Of a stretch of DNA of 64,000 nucleotides, positions 43,871 to 55,903 are shown piece after piece. The DNA is from Pseudoalteromonas sp. S16_S37 (lineage in GTDB: Bacteria; Pseudomonadota; Gammaproteobacteria; Enterobacterales; Alteromonadaceae): NCBI RefSeq assembly GCF_014694405.1, contig NZ_JAAUWV010000013.1:1-64000 (forward strand). Direction: 5' to 3'. Made by a program: the position numbers and the translations under genes. The notes under the pieces were generated by a model. It was given only the letters and a program-made list of their open reading frames with translations, did not search any database and had not been told where the DNA came from. The stretch's first letter is position 1; every line of letters begins with the position of its first letter.

Positions 43871-46800
43871 ATGAACTTTTCGCATTTTTTTATACGTCGT
43901 CCCATATTTGCGGGCATGTTATCGCTGATCATTTTTATCGCGGGCGCTATTTCTTTGTTTCAGTTACCTGTTAGTGAGTATCCTGAAGTTGTGCCACCAA
44001 CGGTGGTGATCACTGCGAACTACCCTGGTGCAAACCCGCAAGTGATAGCTGAAACGGTTGCAACGCCCTTAGAGCAAGAAATTAATGGGGTTGAGAATAT
44101 GTTGTACATGTTCTCACAGGGAACCAGTGATGGTCGGCTTACCCTAACGGTAACCTTTGCACTAGGCACCGATTTAGATAGGGCACAAGTGCAAGTACAA
44201 AACCGCGTTAATAGTGCGCTACCTCGTTTACCGCAAGAAGTACAACGTTTAGGGGTTGTGGCCAAAAAAGCGTCGCCGAATCTAGCCCTAGTGGTGCATT
44301 TAATCTCTCCAACAGGTTCACACGATATTAGTTACTTATCCAACTATGCCGACATTTATGTCAAAGATCAGATAGCGCGTTTAAGTAGTGTTGGTGATAT
44401 CCAACTGTTTGGTGCAGGTCAATACTCTTTACGTGTCTGGTTAGACCCTGAGCAATTAGCTGAGCGTCAGTTGACAGTGAATGATGTGATCAGTGCGATT
44501 AAAAAGCAAAACCGACAAGTGGCGGCTGGCTCTTTGGGTGCGCAACCTGTGCCTTTGGATAAACAATTCCAAGTACTTCTGAATGTTAAAGGGCGACTCG
44601 GCGAAGTGAATGAGTTTAACGATATCATTATTAAAGTGTCTCCCACTGGTGCCGTGACTAAATTAAAGGATATTGGACGGGTTGAGCTTGGCCAAGATTC
44701 ATATGCTTTACGCGCACTATTGAGCGGTCAAAAAGCGGTGGCAATGCCTATTTTTCAACGCCCAGGCTCAAATGCTATTGAATTGTCGAACGATGTACGC
44801 GCTGTGATGGCTCGATTATCTAAAGACTTTCCACAAGGAGTTACTTATGACATCGCCTACGACCCGACTATTTTTGTGCGTGGTTCGATTGATGCGGTGA
44901 TCACGACCTTACTTGAAGCCATCATGCTGGTGGTCGTGGTGGTTATCCTATTTTTACAAACTTGGCGTGCTTCTATTATTCCATTAGTTGCCGTGCCAGT
45001 GTCTTTGGTTGGCACATTCGCCGCCATGCAATGGTTGGGTGTGTCTATTAACACCTTGTCACTATTTGGCTTAGTATTAGCGATTGGCATCGTGGTGGAT
45101 GACGCGATAGTTGTTGTTGAAAATGTTGAGCGCAACATTGCCAATGGTTTATCTCCCTATGAAGCTACTAAACAAGCCATGCGTGAGGTAACTGGGCCTA
45201 TCATTGCCATCGCGTTAGTATTGTGTGCGGTGTTTATTCCCACGGCGTTTATATCTGGTTTATCGGGGCAATTTTACAAGCAGTTTGCGTTAACAATCAC
45301 CATCTCAACCTTGATCTCGGCGTTTAATTCACTGACTCTATCACCCGCTTTGGCTGCGCTACTGTTAAAGCCCCATGGTGCTAAACCAGATAAACTGACG
45401 GTCGTGATCAACAGCATATTCTCTAAAGTGCTATTTACTCCGTTTAATCGTTTTTTTGATTCGGCCGCTAGGGGTTATGTGGGTTTAGTCAAAAGGTTGA
45501 TCCGTTACTCGGTTATCGTGTTGGCTTTATACGGTGGATTATTGTTTGCTACCAGTAAATTGTTTGATGCGATTCCTGGTGGCTTCATTCCTCAGCAAGA
45601 TAAGCAATACCTTATTGCCATTGCACAGTTACCTGATGCTGCGAGTTTAGACCGCACCGACTCGGTGATCCGAGAGATGGAAAATATGGCGCTGAACACC
45701 ACAGGGATCATTAACACTGTTTCTTTTCCTGGGTTATCTATCAACGGATTTACCAACAGCCCCAATAGCGGCATTATTTTTGTGAACCTCGATAAATTTG
45801 AGAATCGCCAAACTTCAGAGCTAAGTGCTTTTGCATTGGCTGCAAAATTGAACCAAAAATTTGCGGCCATTGATGAAGCGTTTATTGCGGTGTTTCCACC
45901 GCCGCCAATTTCTGGGTTAGGCACCACAGGTGGTTTTAAGTTACAGCTTGAGGACAGAGCCAACTTAGGTTACGAAAAGCTGTTTGAAAACCTGCAAAAC
46001 GTGATTGCCAAAGCACAGCAACGGCCCGAGCTAATGGGACTTTATTCGAGCTTCCGCATTCAAGTACCACAAATGAATATCGAGGTAGATCGTGAGCAAG
46101 CCTTGGTTCAAGGTGTGCCACTCGATGAGATTTTTGATGCACTGCAGGTATATCTTGGCTCTCTTTATGTGAATGATTTTAATTTGTTTGGTCGCACCTA
46201 TCAGGTCACCGCGCAAGCTGAAGCATCTTTTCGTTTAGACCCAGAGCAAATTTTAACTTACAAAGTGAAAAACATTTACGGACAAATGCTTCCTCTTGGT
46301 GCAGTACTTAAAGTCAGCCCAACGACAGGTCCAGATCGTGTTATGCATTACAATGGCTATTTGAGCGCGGAAATAAATGGTACTACTGCCATGGGCTATT
46401 CGTCGGATCAAGCGCAACAAGCGATGGAGGACGTTTTATCAGACACTCTAACTGACGGCATGGCATTTGAGTGGACCGATGTTACCTACCAGCAGATTTT
46501 GGCTGGCAATACCATGGTATACGTATTCCCGCTGGTGGTACTACTGGTGTTTATGGTTCTGGCCTCCCAATATGAAAGCTTTAAACTACCGTTTGCCATT
46601 ATTTTGATAGTGCCGATGACCATCTTGTCTGCCTTACTCGGCGTATGGCTTACCTCAGGTGACAACAATATATTCACGCAAATAGCGTTGATAGTCTTGG
46701 TTGCTTTGGCATCAAAAAATGCCATTTTGATGGTGGAGTTTGCCAAAGAAGAGCAGGCAAATGGGCTATCTGGATTTGATGCTATCTTACGCGCTTGTCA

Positions 46801-47053
46801 ATTGCGCTTACGACCTATTTTAATGACATCCATTGCTTTTACAGCAGGTGTTATTCCTTTGGTATTGGCGTCAGGAGCTGGTGCTGAAATGCGCGAGACA
46901 ATGGGGGTTGCGGTCTTTTCGGGTATGGTGGGTGTGACGATATTTGGCTTATTGTTTACACCGGTGTTTTATATGCTTGTAAGTAAAAAACGCTCTGTGC
47001 CTGAACATGATAGTGACATGCCGGCTCAGATAGAAACTTTCTCCTCAAAATAA
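43871..47053 (+). CDS. RND multidrug efflux permease (HAE1 family)
   Basis: An AcrB/MexB-like proton-driven pump of 1060 residues with twelve membrane segments and two large periplasmic loops. It begins NFSHFFIRRPIFAGMLSLII and has the HAE1 pattern PGANPQVIAETVATPLEQEI. The proton-relay acids are in GIVVDDAIVVVENVER in segment 4. It ends with the expected SGMVGVTIFGLLFTPVFYML. It should export drugs, dyes or bile-like compounds. Its place beside the biosynthetic cluster could make it a second exporter, but it has its own LysR gene. Confidence 0.96.
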   Translation: MNFSHFFIRRPIFAGMLSLIIFIAGAISLFQLPVSEYPEVVPPTVVITANYPGANPQVIAETVATPLEQEINGVENMLYMFSQGTSDGRLTLTVTFALGTDLDRAQVQVQNRVNSALPRLPQEVQRLGVVAKKASPNLALVVHLISPTGSHDISYLSNYADIYVKDQIARLSSVGDIQLFGAGQYSLRVWLDPEQLAERQLTVNDVISAIKKQNRQVAAGSLGAQPVPLDKQFQVLLNVKGRLGEVNEFNDIIIKVSPTGAVTKLKDIGRVELGQDSYALRALLSGQKAVAMPIFQRPGSNAIELSNDVRAVMARLSKDFPQGVTYDIAYDPTIFVRGSIDAVITTLLEAIMLVVVVVILFLQTWRASIIPLVAVPVSLVGTFAAMQWLGVSINTLSLFGLVLAIGIVVDDAIVVVENVERNIANGLSPYEATKQAMREVTGPIIAIALVLCAVFIPTAFISGLSGQFYKQFALTITISTLISAFNSLTLSPALAALLLKPHGAKPDKLTVVINSIFSKVLFTPFNRFFDSAARGYVGLVKRLIRYSVIVLALYGGLLFATSKLFDAIPGGFIPQQDKQYLIAIAQLPDAASLDRTDSVIREMENMALNTTGIINTVSFPGLSINGFTNSPNSGIIFVNLDKFENRQTSELSAFALAAKLNQKFAAIDEAFIAVFPPPPISGLGTTGGFKLQLEDRANLGYEKLFENLQNVIAKAQQRPELMGLYSSFRIQVPQMNIEVDREQALVQGVPLDEIFDALQVYLGSLYVNDFNLFGRTYQVTAQAEASFRLDPEQILTYKVKNIYGQMLPLGAVLKVSPTTGPDRVMHYNGYLSAEINGTTAMGYSSDQAQQAMEDVLSDTLTDGMAFEWTDVTYQQILAGNTMVYVFPLVVLLVFMVLASQYESFKLPFAIILIVPMTILSALLGVWLTSGDNNIFTQIALIVLVALASKNAILMVEFAKEEQANGLSGFDAILRACQLRLRPILMTSIAFTAGVIPLVLASGAGAEMRETMGVAVFSGMVGVTIFGLLFTPVFYMLVSKKRSVPEHDSDMPAQIETFSSK

Positions 47054-47069
47054 ACCTCAGTAAAGAGCA

Positions 47070-47096
47070 GAAGCCAGCATTGCTGGCTTCTTTTTT
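47070..47096 (+). terminator. Terminator of the RND efflux operon
   Basis: GAAGCCAG pairs with CTGGCTTC (47070-47077 with 47083-47090) and a T-run follows. It lies 17 bases past the permease stop. Confidence 0.88.
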
Positions 47097-47390
47097 ATGA
47101 CGGCAGAATCATCCAACTGTCGCAGTATTACTCATCAATTTAGAAATGCAGTCATAGAAAGCTGCCGCAATGGCTAAAAAGTTATTCTAATCGTCGATGT
47201 TATAAGCAGACAAAGTTTCATTCATTAAATCCGTCAATTTGGGTATTTACCTGTCTTATTTTGCGTATTATTGGTTTTTTTATTTAATTGAAATGCGTTT
47301 TCATACTGTTGTTTGGTTTTTTTATGCTTGATCTTGCTTTGTGACCCATGTTACAACATAGCCAATCCATCAACAGGACAACTTTGCTCT
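47097..47390 (+). promoter_or_regulatory. leu operon promoter and upstream region
   Basis: This AT-rich region holds no open frame of note. It must contain the promoter of the leader-leuABCD transcript. I cannot place the -35 and -10 boxes with certainty. Confidence 0.5.
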
Positions 47391-47459
47391 ATGAAAAACA
47401 TCACGCTTTTGTCACTACTGCTTAATCTCTTACTGATTAATTTTGTCAGTGGGGTGTAG
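47391..47459 (+). CDS. leuL: leu operon leader peptide
   Basis: A 22-codon open frame too short for standard gene finders. It encodes MKNITLLSLLLNLLLINFVS followed by GV, with nine leucines, seven of them in CTN or TTG/TTA codons in a short stretch. It precedes the attenuator hairpin at 47486. When leucyl-tRNA is scarce the ribosome should stall on this run and allow leuABCD transcription, as in the classical enterobacterial leu operon. Confidence 0.88.
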   Translation: MKNITLLSLLLNLLLINFVSGV

Positions 47460-47485
47460 TGCGCGTAAATAGAGCAGCTACTTTT

Positions 47486-47512
47486 AACCCCGCACTTGCG
47501 GGGTTTTTTTAT
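47486..47512 (+). terminator. leu operon attenuator
   Basis: An 8-bp stem (AACCCCGC at 47486-47493 with GCGGGGTT at 47498-47505) closes ACTT and is followed by a T-run. It stands between the leader peptide and leuA, 23 bases before the ATG, where it would end transcription when leucine is plentiful. Confidence 0.9.
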
Positions 47513-47534
47513 TTTTGGGGATGAGGAATAAGTT

Positions 47535-50155
<2,621 letters not shown>

Positions 50156-50164
50156 CCTATTTTA

Positions 50165-50194
50165 ACAGCAGCCTTCCGTCAGGCTGCTGTTTTA
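50165..50194 (+). terminator. Hairpin between leuB and leuC
   Basis: A 10-bp stem (AACAGCAGCC at 50165-50174 with GGCTGCTGTT at 50183-50192) is followed by a short T-run. Within a functional operon it may act as a partial terminator or an mRNA processing site and so lower leuCD relative to leuAB. Confidence 0.65.
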
Positions 50195-50210
50195 GCTGAG
50201 GATGTAGCAA

Positions 50211-51611
50211 GTGGCACAAACCTTATACGATAAAATATGGCAATCTCATGTGGTTGCCAAAATTAATGAACAAACCGATTTACTATACATTGATAGGCAT
50301 TTAGTACACGAAGTCACCTCACCGCAGGCATTTTCTGGCTTGAGAGAAAAAAATCGCACGGTTAGATGCCCAGAGAAAACCTTCGCAACGATGGATCATA
50401 ATGTCTCAACTAAAAGCCGTTCTTTGGATGCGGCCAGTGAGGTATCCAAAAATCAGTTAATGGCGCTTGCTAAAAACTGTGAAGAGTTTGGGATTGTGCT
50501 GTACGACTTAAACTCTATCAACCAAGGTATCGTCCATGTAATGGGCCCTGAGCAAGGGATCACGTTACCAGGCACAACGATTGTATGTGGCGATAGCCAT
50601 ACCTCGACTCATGGCGCATTTGGCGCGTTGGCGCATGGTATTGGCACCTCAGAAGTTGAGCATGTATTGGCCACGCAAACATTGCAGCAAAAAAAGGCTA
50701 AATCGTTAAAAATTCAGGTCAATGGTTTATTGCGTCCAACGGTTACGGCAAAAGATTTAATCATGGCGGTCATAGGTAAATTGGGCACCGCTGGCGGTAC
50801 CGGATATGTGGCTGAGTTTTGTGGCTCTGCTATTGAAGCGTTGTCGATGGAAGCGCGTATGACTTTGTGTAATATGAGTATTGAAATGGGCGCTAAAGCG
50901 GGGCTTATCGCACCTGATGAAACGACTTATGAATACATAAAAGGTCGACCTTTTGCACCAAAAGGAGATGACTTTGATGCTGCCGTTGCCTATTGGCGAA
51001 CATTGTGCACAGACGAAGGCGCTCAGTTTGATTATGTGGTTGAGCTAAATGCCCAAGATATCCAGCCGCAAGTGACCTGGGGCACAAGCCCTGAGCAAGT
51101 TATTGGCATTGATGAGCTGGTGCCGGACCCTGACCAGGAGCCAAATCTAATTAAGGCACAGGCTATTCGCAGTGCGTTGCAATACATGGGCTTGCAGGCA
51201 GGGCAAAAGCTGTCAGATGCTAAGGTGGATACCGTATTTATAGGCTCATGTACCAACAGTCGTATTGAGGACTTACGTGCTGCCGCGGATATTGTTAAAG
51301 GCAAGCAGGTGGCCAAAGGCGTTGAAGCTTTAATCGTGCCGGGCTCTGGTCTTGTAAAGCAACAAGCTGAACAAGAAGGACTGGCTGATATTTTTAAAGC
51401 CGCAGGTTTTGAATGGCGTGAGCCGGGCTGTTCAATGTGTTTGGCAATGAATGATGACCGTTTGGGTGCGGGTAAGCGCTGTGCTTCAACGTCAAATCGC
51501 AATTTTGAAGGTCGTCAGGGTCGCGGTGGTCGCACCCACCTTGTTAGCCCCGCAATGGCGGCGGCAGCAGCAATTGCCGGTCACTTTACTGATATTCGAG
51601 GAGAAGTCTAA
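50211..51611 (+). CDS. leuC: 3-isopropylmalate dehydratase large subunit
   Basis: LeuC is the iron-sulfur subunit that isomerises 2- to 3-isopropylmalate with LeuD. The protein has 466 residues. Cluster cysteines lie in [13 protein letters not shown] and [11 protein letters not shown]. It also has [19 protein letters not shown]. The start codon is GTG with GAGGAT upstream. Its last base is the first base of leuD, so translation is coupled. Confidence 0.97.
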   Translation: MAQTLYDKIWQSHVVAKINEQTDLLYIDRHLVHEVTSPQAFSGLREKNRTVRCPEKTFATMDHNVSTKSRSLDAASEVSKNQLMALAKNCEEFGIVLYDLNSINQGIVHVMGPEQGITLPGTTIVCGDSHTSTHGAFGALAHGIGTSEVEHVLATQTLQQKKAKSLKIQVNGLLRPTVTAKDLIMAVIGKLGTAGGTGYVAEFCGSAIEALSMEARMTLCNMSIEMGAKAGLIAPDETTYEYIKGRPFAPKGDDFDAAVAYWRTLCTDEGAQFDYVVELNAQDIQPQVTWGTSPEQVIGIDELVPDPDQEPNLIKAQAIRSALQYMGLQAGQKLSDAKVDTVFIGSCTNSRIEDLRAAADIVKGKQVAKGVEALIVPGSGLVKQQAEQEGLADIFKAAGFEWREPGCSMCLAMNDDRLGAGKRCASTSNRNFEGRQGRGGRTHLVSPAMAAAAAIAGHFTDIRGEV

Positions 51612-52210
51612 TGAGTTGTTATCATCAAGGGCTGTTGGCACCATTAGATAAAAACAACGTGGATACTGACCAAATCATCCCCAAGCAGTTTTTAACATCA
51701 ACGAGCCGTGACGGGTTTGATAAAGCATTATTTTATGATTGGCGCTATCTTGAAGATGGTTCACAAAACCCTGATTTTGTGCTCAATAACGCGTGCTACC
51801 AAGGTGCGTCGATATTATTGACACGCGATAACTTTGGCTGCGGCTCATCCCGTGAGCATGCGCCTTGGGCACTTAAGCAATATGGCTTTAGTGTCATTTT
51901 GGCACAAAGCTTTGCTGATATCTTTTTCAACAACTGTGGCAATAACCAAATGCTGTGTATTGCTTTACCAGCTGAGGTGCTCGAACAGTTATTTCAATTG
52001 ACTCAGCAGCATACTGATATTCAAGTGGAAGTGGACTTAGCGAAGCAGCAATTAAGAAGCCAGTATTTTGATGCCATTGACTTTGATGTACGCGCTGATA
52101 TCAAAGCGCGGCTGTTAAGTGGTTTAGATTTTATCGGTGAAACAGAGCAGTTAAACAATAAGATCAGTGCATTTGAGCAGCAGTTGAAATCCCAAAGGCC
52201 TTGGCAGTAG
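51611..52210 (+). CDS. leuD: 3-isopropylmalate dehydratase small subunit
   Basis: LeuD is the swivelling-domain partner of LeuC. The protein has 199 residues. It shows VDTDQIIPKQFL, LTRDNFGCGSSREHAPWALK and FNNCGNNQMLCIAL. It closes the leuABCD operon, followed by a strong terminator. Its start overlaps the leuC stop by one base, which favours equal amounts of the two subunits. Confidence 0.97.
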   Translation: MSCYHQGLLAPLDKNNVDTDQIIPKQFLTSTSRDGFDKALFYDWRYLEDGSQNPDFVLNNACYQGASILLTRDNFGCGSSREHAPWALKQYGFSVILAQSFADIFFNNCGNNQMLCIALPAEVLEQLFQLTQQHTDIQVEVDLAKQQLRSQYFDAIDFDVRADIKARLLSGLDFIGETEQLNNKISAFEQQLKSQRPWQ

Positions 52211-52264
52211 CCTCACCGATGACTTAGGCTGAAAATCCGCTTTAGCCGAATTAATTGCAACAAG

Positions 52265-52293
52265 CCAAAGGGTCGATTACCCTTTGGTTTTTT
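52265..52293 (+). terminator. Terminator of the leu operon
   Basis: A 9-bp stem (CCAAAGGGT at 52265-52273 with ACCCTTTGG at 52279-52287) is followed by six T. It stands 54 bases past leuD. Confidence 0.92.
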
Positions 52294-52319
52294 GTATCTG
52301 GCTTTGAGGAACACTGTCT

Positions 52320-52913
52320 ATGAAATTTACCGCATTGAGCGTTTTGGCGCTTTCCAGTTCGCTCGCATTGGCACGTCCTGCGCCTTTGGTTTCTATTCCA
52401 ACACATGATGCATTTTTTAATAATATCGCAGCGCATTGTGGTAAAGCTTTCGAAGGGGAAGTTGTTGTTGATAATGCACTAGGCCCTAGCTCATTTGCAG
52501 GAAAAAAACTCATTATGCATATTCGCCGATGTGATGAGCGCCAACTTCAGGTGCCTTTTCATGTTGGTGACGATGCCTCACGCACTTGGATCATAACCAA
52601 AACGGGTAGTGGCTTAAGTTTAAAACATGATCATCGCCATGAAGATGGCAGCGATGATGCCTCAACTATGTACGGTGGCCACACCCTAGATGCTGGGTTT
52701 GCCAATGTACAATCTTTTCCAGCCGATCAGTATTCAAAAGAGCTTTTTGCACGCCAAGGGATCCCACAATCAATGGGAAACACTTGGCAGATGTTTATTT
52801 ATGATGAGTCATTTAGCTATCGCATGGTACGGGAAGGCAGAGAGTTTCGAGTAAACTTTGATCTTACTCAGCCAATTAAACCACCTGCGGCACCTTGGGG
52901 CTATAAAGACTAG
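52320..52913 (+). CDS. Secreted protein of unknown function
   Basis: A protein of 197 residues with a signal peptide (MKFTALSVLALSSSLALA). The mature part is histidine-rich in places, with LKHDHRHEDGSDDASTMYGG, and carries IAAHCGKAFEGEV with a cysteine that could pair with the one in RRCDERQ. I do not recognise the family. It stands alone between the leu operon terminator and the globin gene. GAGGAAC lies upstream of the ATG. Confidence 0.75.
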   Translation: MKFTALSVLALSSSLALARPAPLVSIPTHDAFFNNIAAHCGKAFEGEVVVDNALGPSSFAGKKLIMHIRRCDERQLQVPFHVGDDASRTWIITKTGSGLSLKHDHRHEDGSDDASTMYGGHTLDAGFANVQSFPADQYSKELFARQGIPQSMGNTWQMFIYDESFSYRMVREGREFRVNFDLTQPIKPPAAPWGYKD

Positions 52914-53050
52914 CTGGTTGGTGCTTTGAGTTAAGGTCGGAATTTATTCAAAGCCCAACAGAACTATAATTCGCATTAAGGTGTTTTGCTGGCTATTTTT
53001 AATAGGTTATTAAATAGCCGACTGTCTCGGCGCTTGAAAAAGGAATCGTT

Positions 53051-53467
53051 ATGGCGATAACAGCGCGACAAAAACAACTAGTACAACAAAGCTTTGCTAA
53101 AGTTGAGCCGATTGCAGAGCAAGCAGCTGAAATTTTTTACACCACGTTATTTGAGTACGACCCGTCATTGCGGCCGCTTTTTAAAAATAGCATTAAGAGC
53201 CAAGGGCAAAAGTTAATGGCAACATTAAAGCTTGCTGTGGCGGGATTAGATGACCTTGATAAGTTGGTTCCCGTTTTACAAAGTTTGGCAGAGCGCCATG
53301 TAGGATATGGTGTAAAGGCGAAAGATTTTACCCCCGTGGGGAATGCGCTACTACATACGTTAAAAGTGGGTTTAGGTGAGCAATGGAATGCTGAATTGCG
53401 CCAAGCATGGGTAGACACAATTCATATTGTGGCAGATGTGATGAAGGCGCACGCATTTGCAAAGTAA
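53051..53467 (+). CDS. Single-domain globin
   Basis: A haemoglobin-like protein of 138 residues, close to Vitreoscilla haemoglobin and flavohaemoglobin globin domains. The heme-binding proximal His is in AERHVGYGVKAKDF, and the N terminus has ITARQKQLVQQSFAKVEPIA. It lacks a reductase domain. It may bind oxygen or protect against nitric oxide. An AGGAA sequence precedes the ATG. Confidence 0.88.
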   Translation: MAITARQKQLVQQSFAKVEPIAEQAAEIFYTTLFEYDPSLRPLFKNSIKSQGQKLMATLKLAVAGLDDLDKLVPVLQSLAERHVGYGVKAKDFTPVGNALLHTLKVGLGEQWNAELRQAWVDTIHIVADVMKAHAFAK

Positions 53468-53502
53468 TTTCTGCTTTGAATAAAACGCTTACGGTGTATT
53501 GC

Positions 53503-53880
53503 TCATTGGCCAATACACTTTAGCTCAACCTGTAAATCGCTTTGATATGGCCTTGGCGTTGTTGGCAATTTTTCAAAGCGCTGTATGCCTTTAAGTATGG
53601 TGAGCTGAGGCGTTTTCGCTTTGCACAACTGAGCGCTGTGGCGCAGTAAGAACACACTTTGTTGCAAAAAATGCGCGTAGCTATCGGATTTAATCTTTAA
53701 TAAATAGTGCCCATTATTATACTTAGTTTGTTCGTAGTGCACCTTGTGATCAAAATCATAGCGTTTCTCAGACTTAATATCTTCGGCAGACACAAAGGTT
53801 GCAGCCACGAGAGGAAGCATAACAAAGAACCACTTGAGGCACTTTGCTAAGGCGGTCCTACCTTGATATACATTGTGCAT
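53503..53880 (-). CDS. Secreted or membrane-anchored protein of unknown function
   Basis: A protein of 125 residues. The start at 53880 is chosen because AAGGAG lies five bases upstream; a longer frame of ten residues has no such site. A hydrophobic segment (CLKWFFVMLPLVAATFVSA) at residues about 15-33 may be a signal peptide. Two cysteines occur in the mature part. No family is recognised. It faces the TerB-like gene divergently across 63 bases. Confidence 0.65.
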   Translation of the reverse strand: MHNVYQGRTALAKCLKWFFVMLPLVAATFVSAEDIKSEKRYDFDHKVHYEQTKYNNGHYLLKIKSDSYAHFLQQSVFLLRHSAQLCKAKTPQLTILKGIQRFEKLPTTPRPYQSDLQVELKCIGQ

Positions 53881-53943
53881 ATAAACTCCTTGGCACCAAA
53901 AGTATTTCATTATTAATCAGTGTAACACAGTGGAGAAGTTTAC

Positions 53944-54396
53944 TTGTTAAATCACCTGAAAAAGCTATTGCAAAGCAACATCCCCAAAACGGTTGGACGT
54001 GATGTGCTAGATTTTAATACCGCGTTGGCGGCGTTACTGGTTGAAGTGATGCGAGCAGATGGCAAACTCTTAGACAGTGAGTTTAACAAAATCAGCCAAA
54101 TCCTAACGCAACGGTGTCAGCTTGGTCCTGAGCAAACCACAGCGCTGATTGATAAAGCACAAAAACTAGTAGAGCACGCGATTGACCTTTTTGCATTTGT
54201 GAAACAAATCAATCAACACACCTCTGACATTGAACGCATTGAGATTATTGAACTGCTTTGGCATGTTGCGTTTGCAGATGGTCACCTAGACAGTCATGAA
54301 GATCATATCATTCGCAAAATATCAGGGCTGCTTTATGTTGCACACCCTGATTTTATTAGCGCAAAACTAGCTGCACAAGAATGTGCTGCTAAGTAA
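53944..54396 (+). CDS. TerB-like (tellurite-resistance B) domain protein
   Basis: An all-helical protein of 150 residues in the TerB superfamily. Two acidic metal-binding-like repeats are visible, MRADGKLLDSEFNKI and FADGHLDSHEDHII, the second directly before the C-terminal helix. Such proteins are widespread in Alteromonadales; most have no proven tellurite role. The start codon is TTG with GGAG upstream. It converges on hemN. Confidence 0.8.
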   Translation: MLNHLKKLLQSNIPKTVGRDVLDFNTALAALLVEVMRADGKLLDSEFNKISQILTQRCQLGPEQTTALIDKAQKLVEHAIDLFAFVKQINQHTSDIERIEIIELLWHVAFADGHLDSHEDHIIRKISGLLYVAHPDFISAKLAAQECAAK

Positions 54397-54413
54397 ACAT
54401 CATAAAGCTGATA

Positions 54414-55799
54414 TCAGATAACACGTGAAAAACGTGCTGTCTTAAGCTGTTGTTGTAAATATTCATCAAAGCACATACAGATAATGCGAATGAACAGGTT
54501 GCCTCGACTCGTCACTTCTATTTTATGCTCTGATATCACAACTAACCCATCTTGAGCTAAAGGGGTGAGGGCATTTAGCGCCTCGGCAAAGTGGCTTTTG
54601 AAATTAATTTCGTAGCGTGCTTCAAATTCGGCGATATCCAATTCAAAATGGCAAATCAGCTGTTTGATCACCTGTGCTCGTAATTGATCTTCTGCATTGA
54701 GTTGCATGCCTTTGCTAATCGCAAAGCTGTGCTGATTGACCGCGTCGTAATATGTTTTTAGCTCTTTTTCGTTTTGTAAAATGGCATTGCCGATTTGTGA
54801 AATAGAAGATACACCTAGGCCCAGTAAATCGCAGTCGCCATGAGTGGTGTAACCTTGGAAGTTACGGTGTAACTGACCGTGTTGCTGGGCTATGGCTAAT
54901 TCATCTTGTTTTTTAGCAAAGTGGTCCATACCAATAAATTGATACCCAGCTTGAGTCATTTGCTCTAACGTATTTTTGAACATTGTGAGCTTTTGCTCTG
55001 GGCTTGGCATATCCGCTTCTTTTAGTTTGCGCTGCGCCGCGAATTTGTCGGGTAAGTGTGCATAGTTGAATACTGACACTCTATCTGGACTGAGCTCGAT
55101 GAGCTTAGCAATACTCTGTGCAAAGCTCTCAGGTGTTTGATGTGGCAGGCCATAGATCATATCTGCATTGATTGACTTAAATCCCAACTCGCGTGCGTGC
55201 TTAAGTAGGGCAACCACATCATCCATATGCTGTGGTCTATTCACTGCTTCTTGAACTTGGTCATTAAAATCTTGCACACCAAATGACACACGATTAAAGC
55301 CGAGTATGTGTAATTGCGCCAACATGTTGTCAGCCAGTGATCTTGGGTCTATTTCTATGCTGCGCTGTGCTTGGCTATTAAATTTAAAATGCCGCTCTAG
55401 CATGGTGATAAGGCGCGTCATTTGCTCGGTGGTTAAAAACGTTGGCGTGCCACCACCTAAATGAAGTTGCTCTACTATGTAGTGTTTAAATAACGGCGCT
55501 TTAGATTGAATTTCTAGCTCTAGGTTATCTAAGTAGGTATCCGCCTTGTGCTGATGGCGAGTGACTATTTTATTACAACCACAGTAATAGCATAGTTGAT
55601 GGCAAAATGGGATATGCACATAAAGTGACAGCACGTCACTATCAGAGGTGTTCACTGCTGTACGCAACGCGGAGTCGTCGTATCCTGACTGTAAAGATAA
55701 AGCGGTAGGGTAAGAAGTATATCTCGGACCAGAGACGTTATATTTTTTGATTAGGGAATCATCCCATGTAGGTAGATTAATCACGATACGCACTCGCAC
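54414..55799 (-). CDS. hemN: Oxygen-independent coproporphyrinogen III oxidase
   Basis: HemN is a radical-SAM enzyme that decarboxylates coproporphyrinogen III to protoporphyrinogen IX without oxygen. The protein has 461 residues. The cluster-binding motif is Cys66-x3-Cys70-x2-Cys73-x-Cys75 in PFCHQLCYYCGC. The N-terminal tripwire region VSGPRYTSYPTAL and the segment HLGGGTPTFL are typical of true HemN, not of the related HemW. The start is uncertain: GTG codons occur at 55799, 55793 and 55784 without a clear ribosome binding site. Confidence 0.93.
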   Translation of the reverse strand: MRVRIVINLPTWDDSLIKKYNVSGPRYTSYPTALSLQSGYDDSALRTAVNTSDSDVLSLYVHIPFCHQLCYYCGCNKIVTRHQHKADTYLDNLELEIQSKAPLFKHYIVEQLHLGGGTPTFLTTEQMTRLITMLERHFKFNSQAQRSIEIDPRSLADNMLAQLHILGFNRVSFGVQDFNDQVQEAVNRPQHMDDVVALLKHARELGFKSINADMIYGLPHQTPESFAQSIAKLIELSPDRVSVFNYAHLPDKFAAQRKLKEADMPSPEQKLTMFKNTLEQMTQAGYQFIGMDHFAKKQDELAIAQQHGQLHRNFQGYTTHGDCDLLGLGVSSISQIGNAILQNEKELKTYYDAVNQHSFAISKGMQLNAEDQLRAQVIKQLICHFELDIAEFEARYEINFKSHFAEALNALTPLAQDGLVVISEHKIEVTSRGNLFIRIICMCFDEYLQQQLKTARFSRVI

Positions 55800-55865
55800 A
55801 GTTAGCTGACTATTTTGATGGCGACAGTGTATCGGCGTTCACTAAGTGAGGTATTGATCTAGGGC

Positions 55866-55895
55866 AAAAAGAGGTGAGCCGCATGTCAGCGGCTC
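55866..55895 (-). terminator. Possible terminator of the chemoreceptor gene
   Basis: GAGCCGC pairs with GCGGCTC (55876-55882 with 55889-55895) and, read on the minus strand, is followed by CACCTCTTTTTG. It lies just past the chemoreceptor stop. Confidence 0.6.
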
Positions 55896-55903
55896 TTTGA
55901 TTG

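Noticed and set aside
44857..45144. Minus-strand open frames inside the RND permease and similar frames elsewhere
   Set aside because: They lie fully within strongly supported genes and show no independent start signals or motifs.
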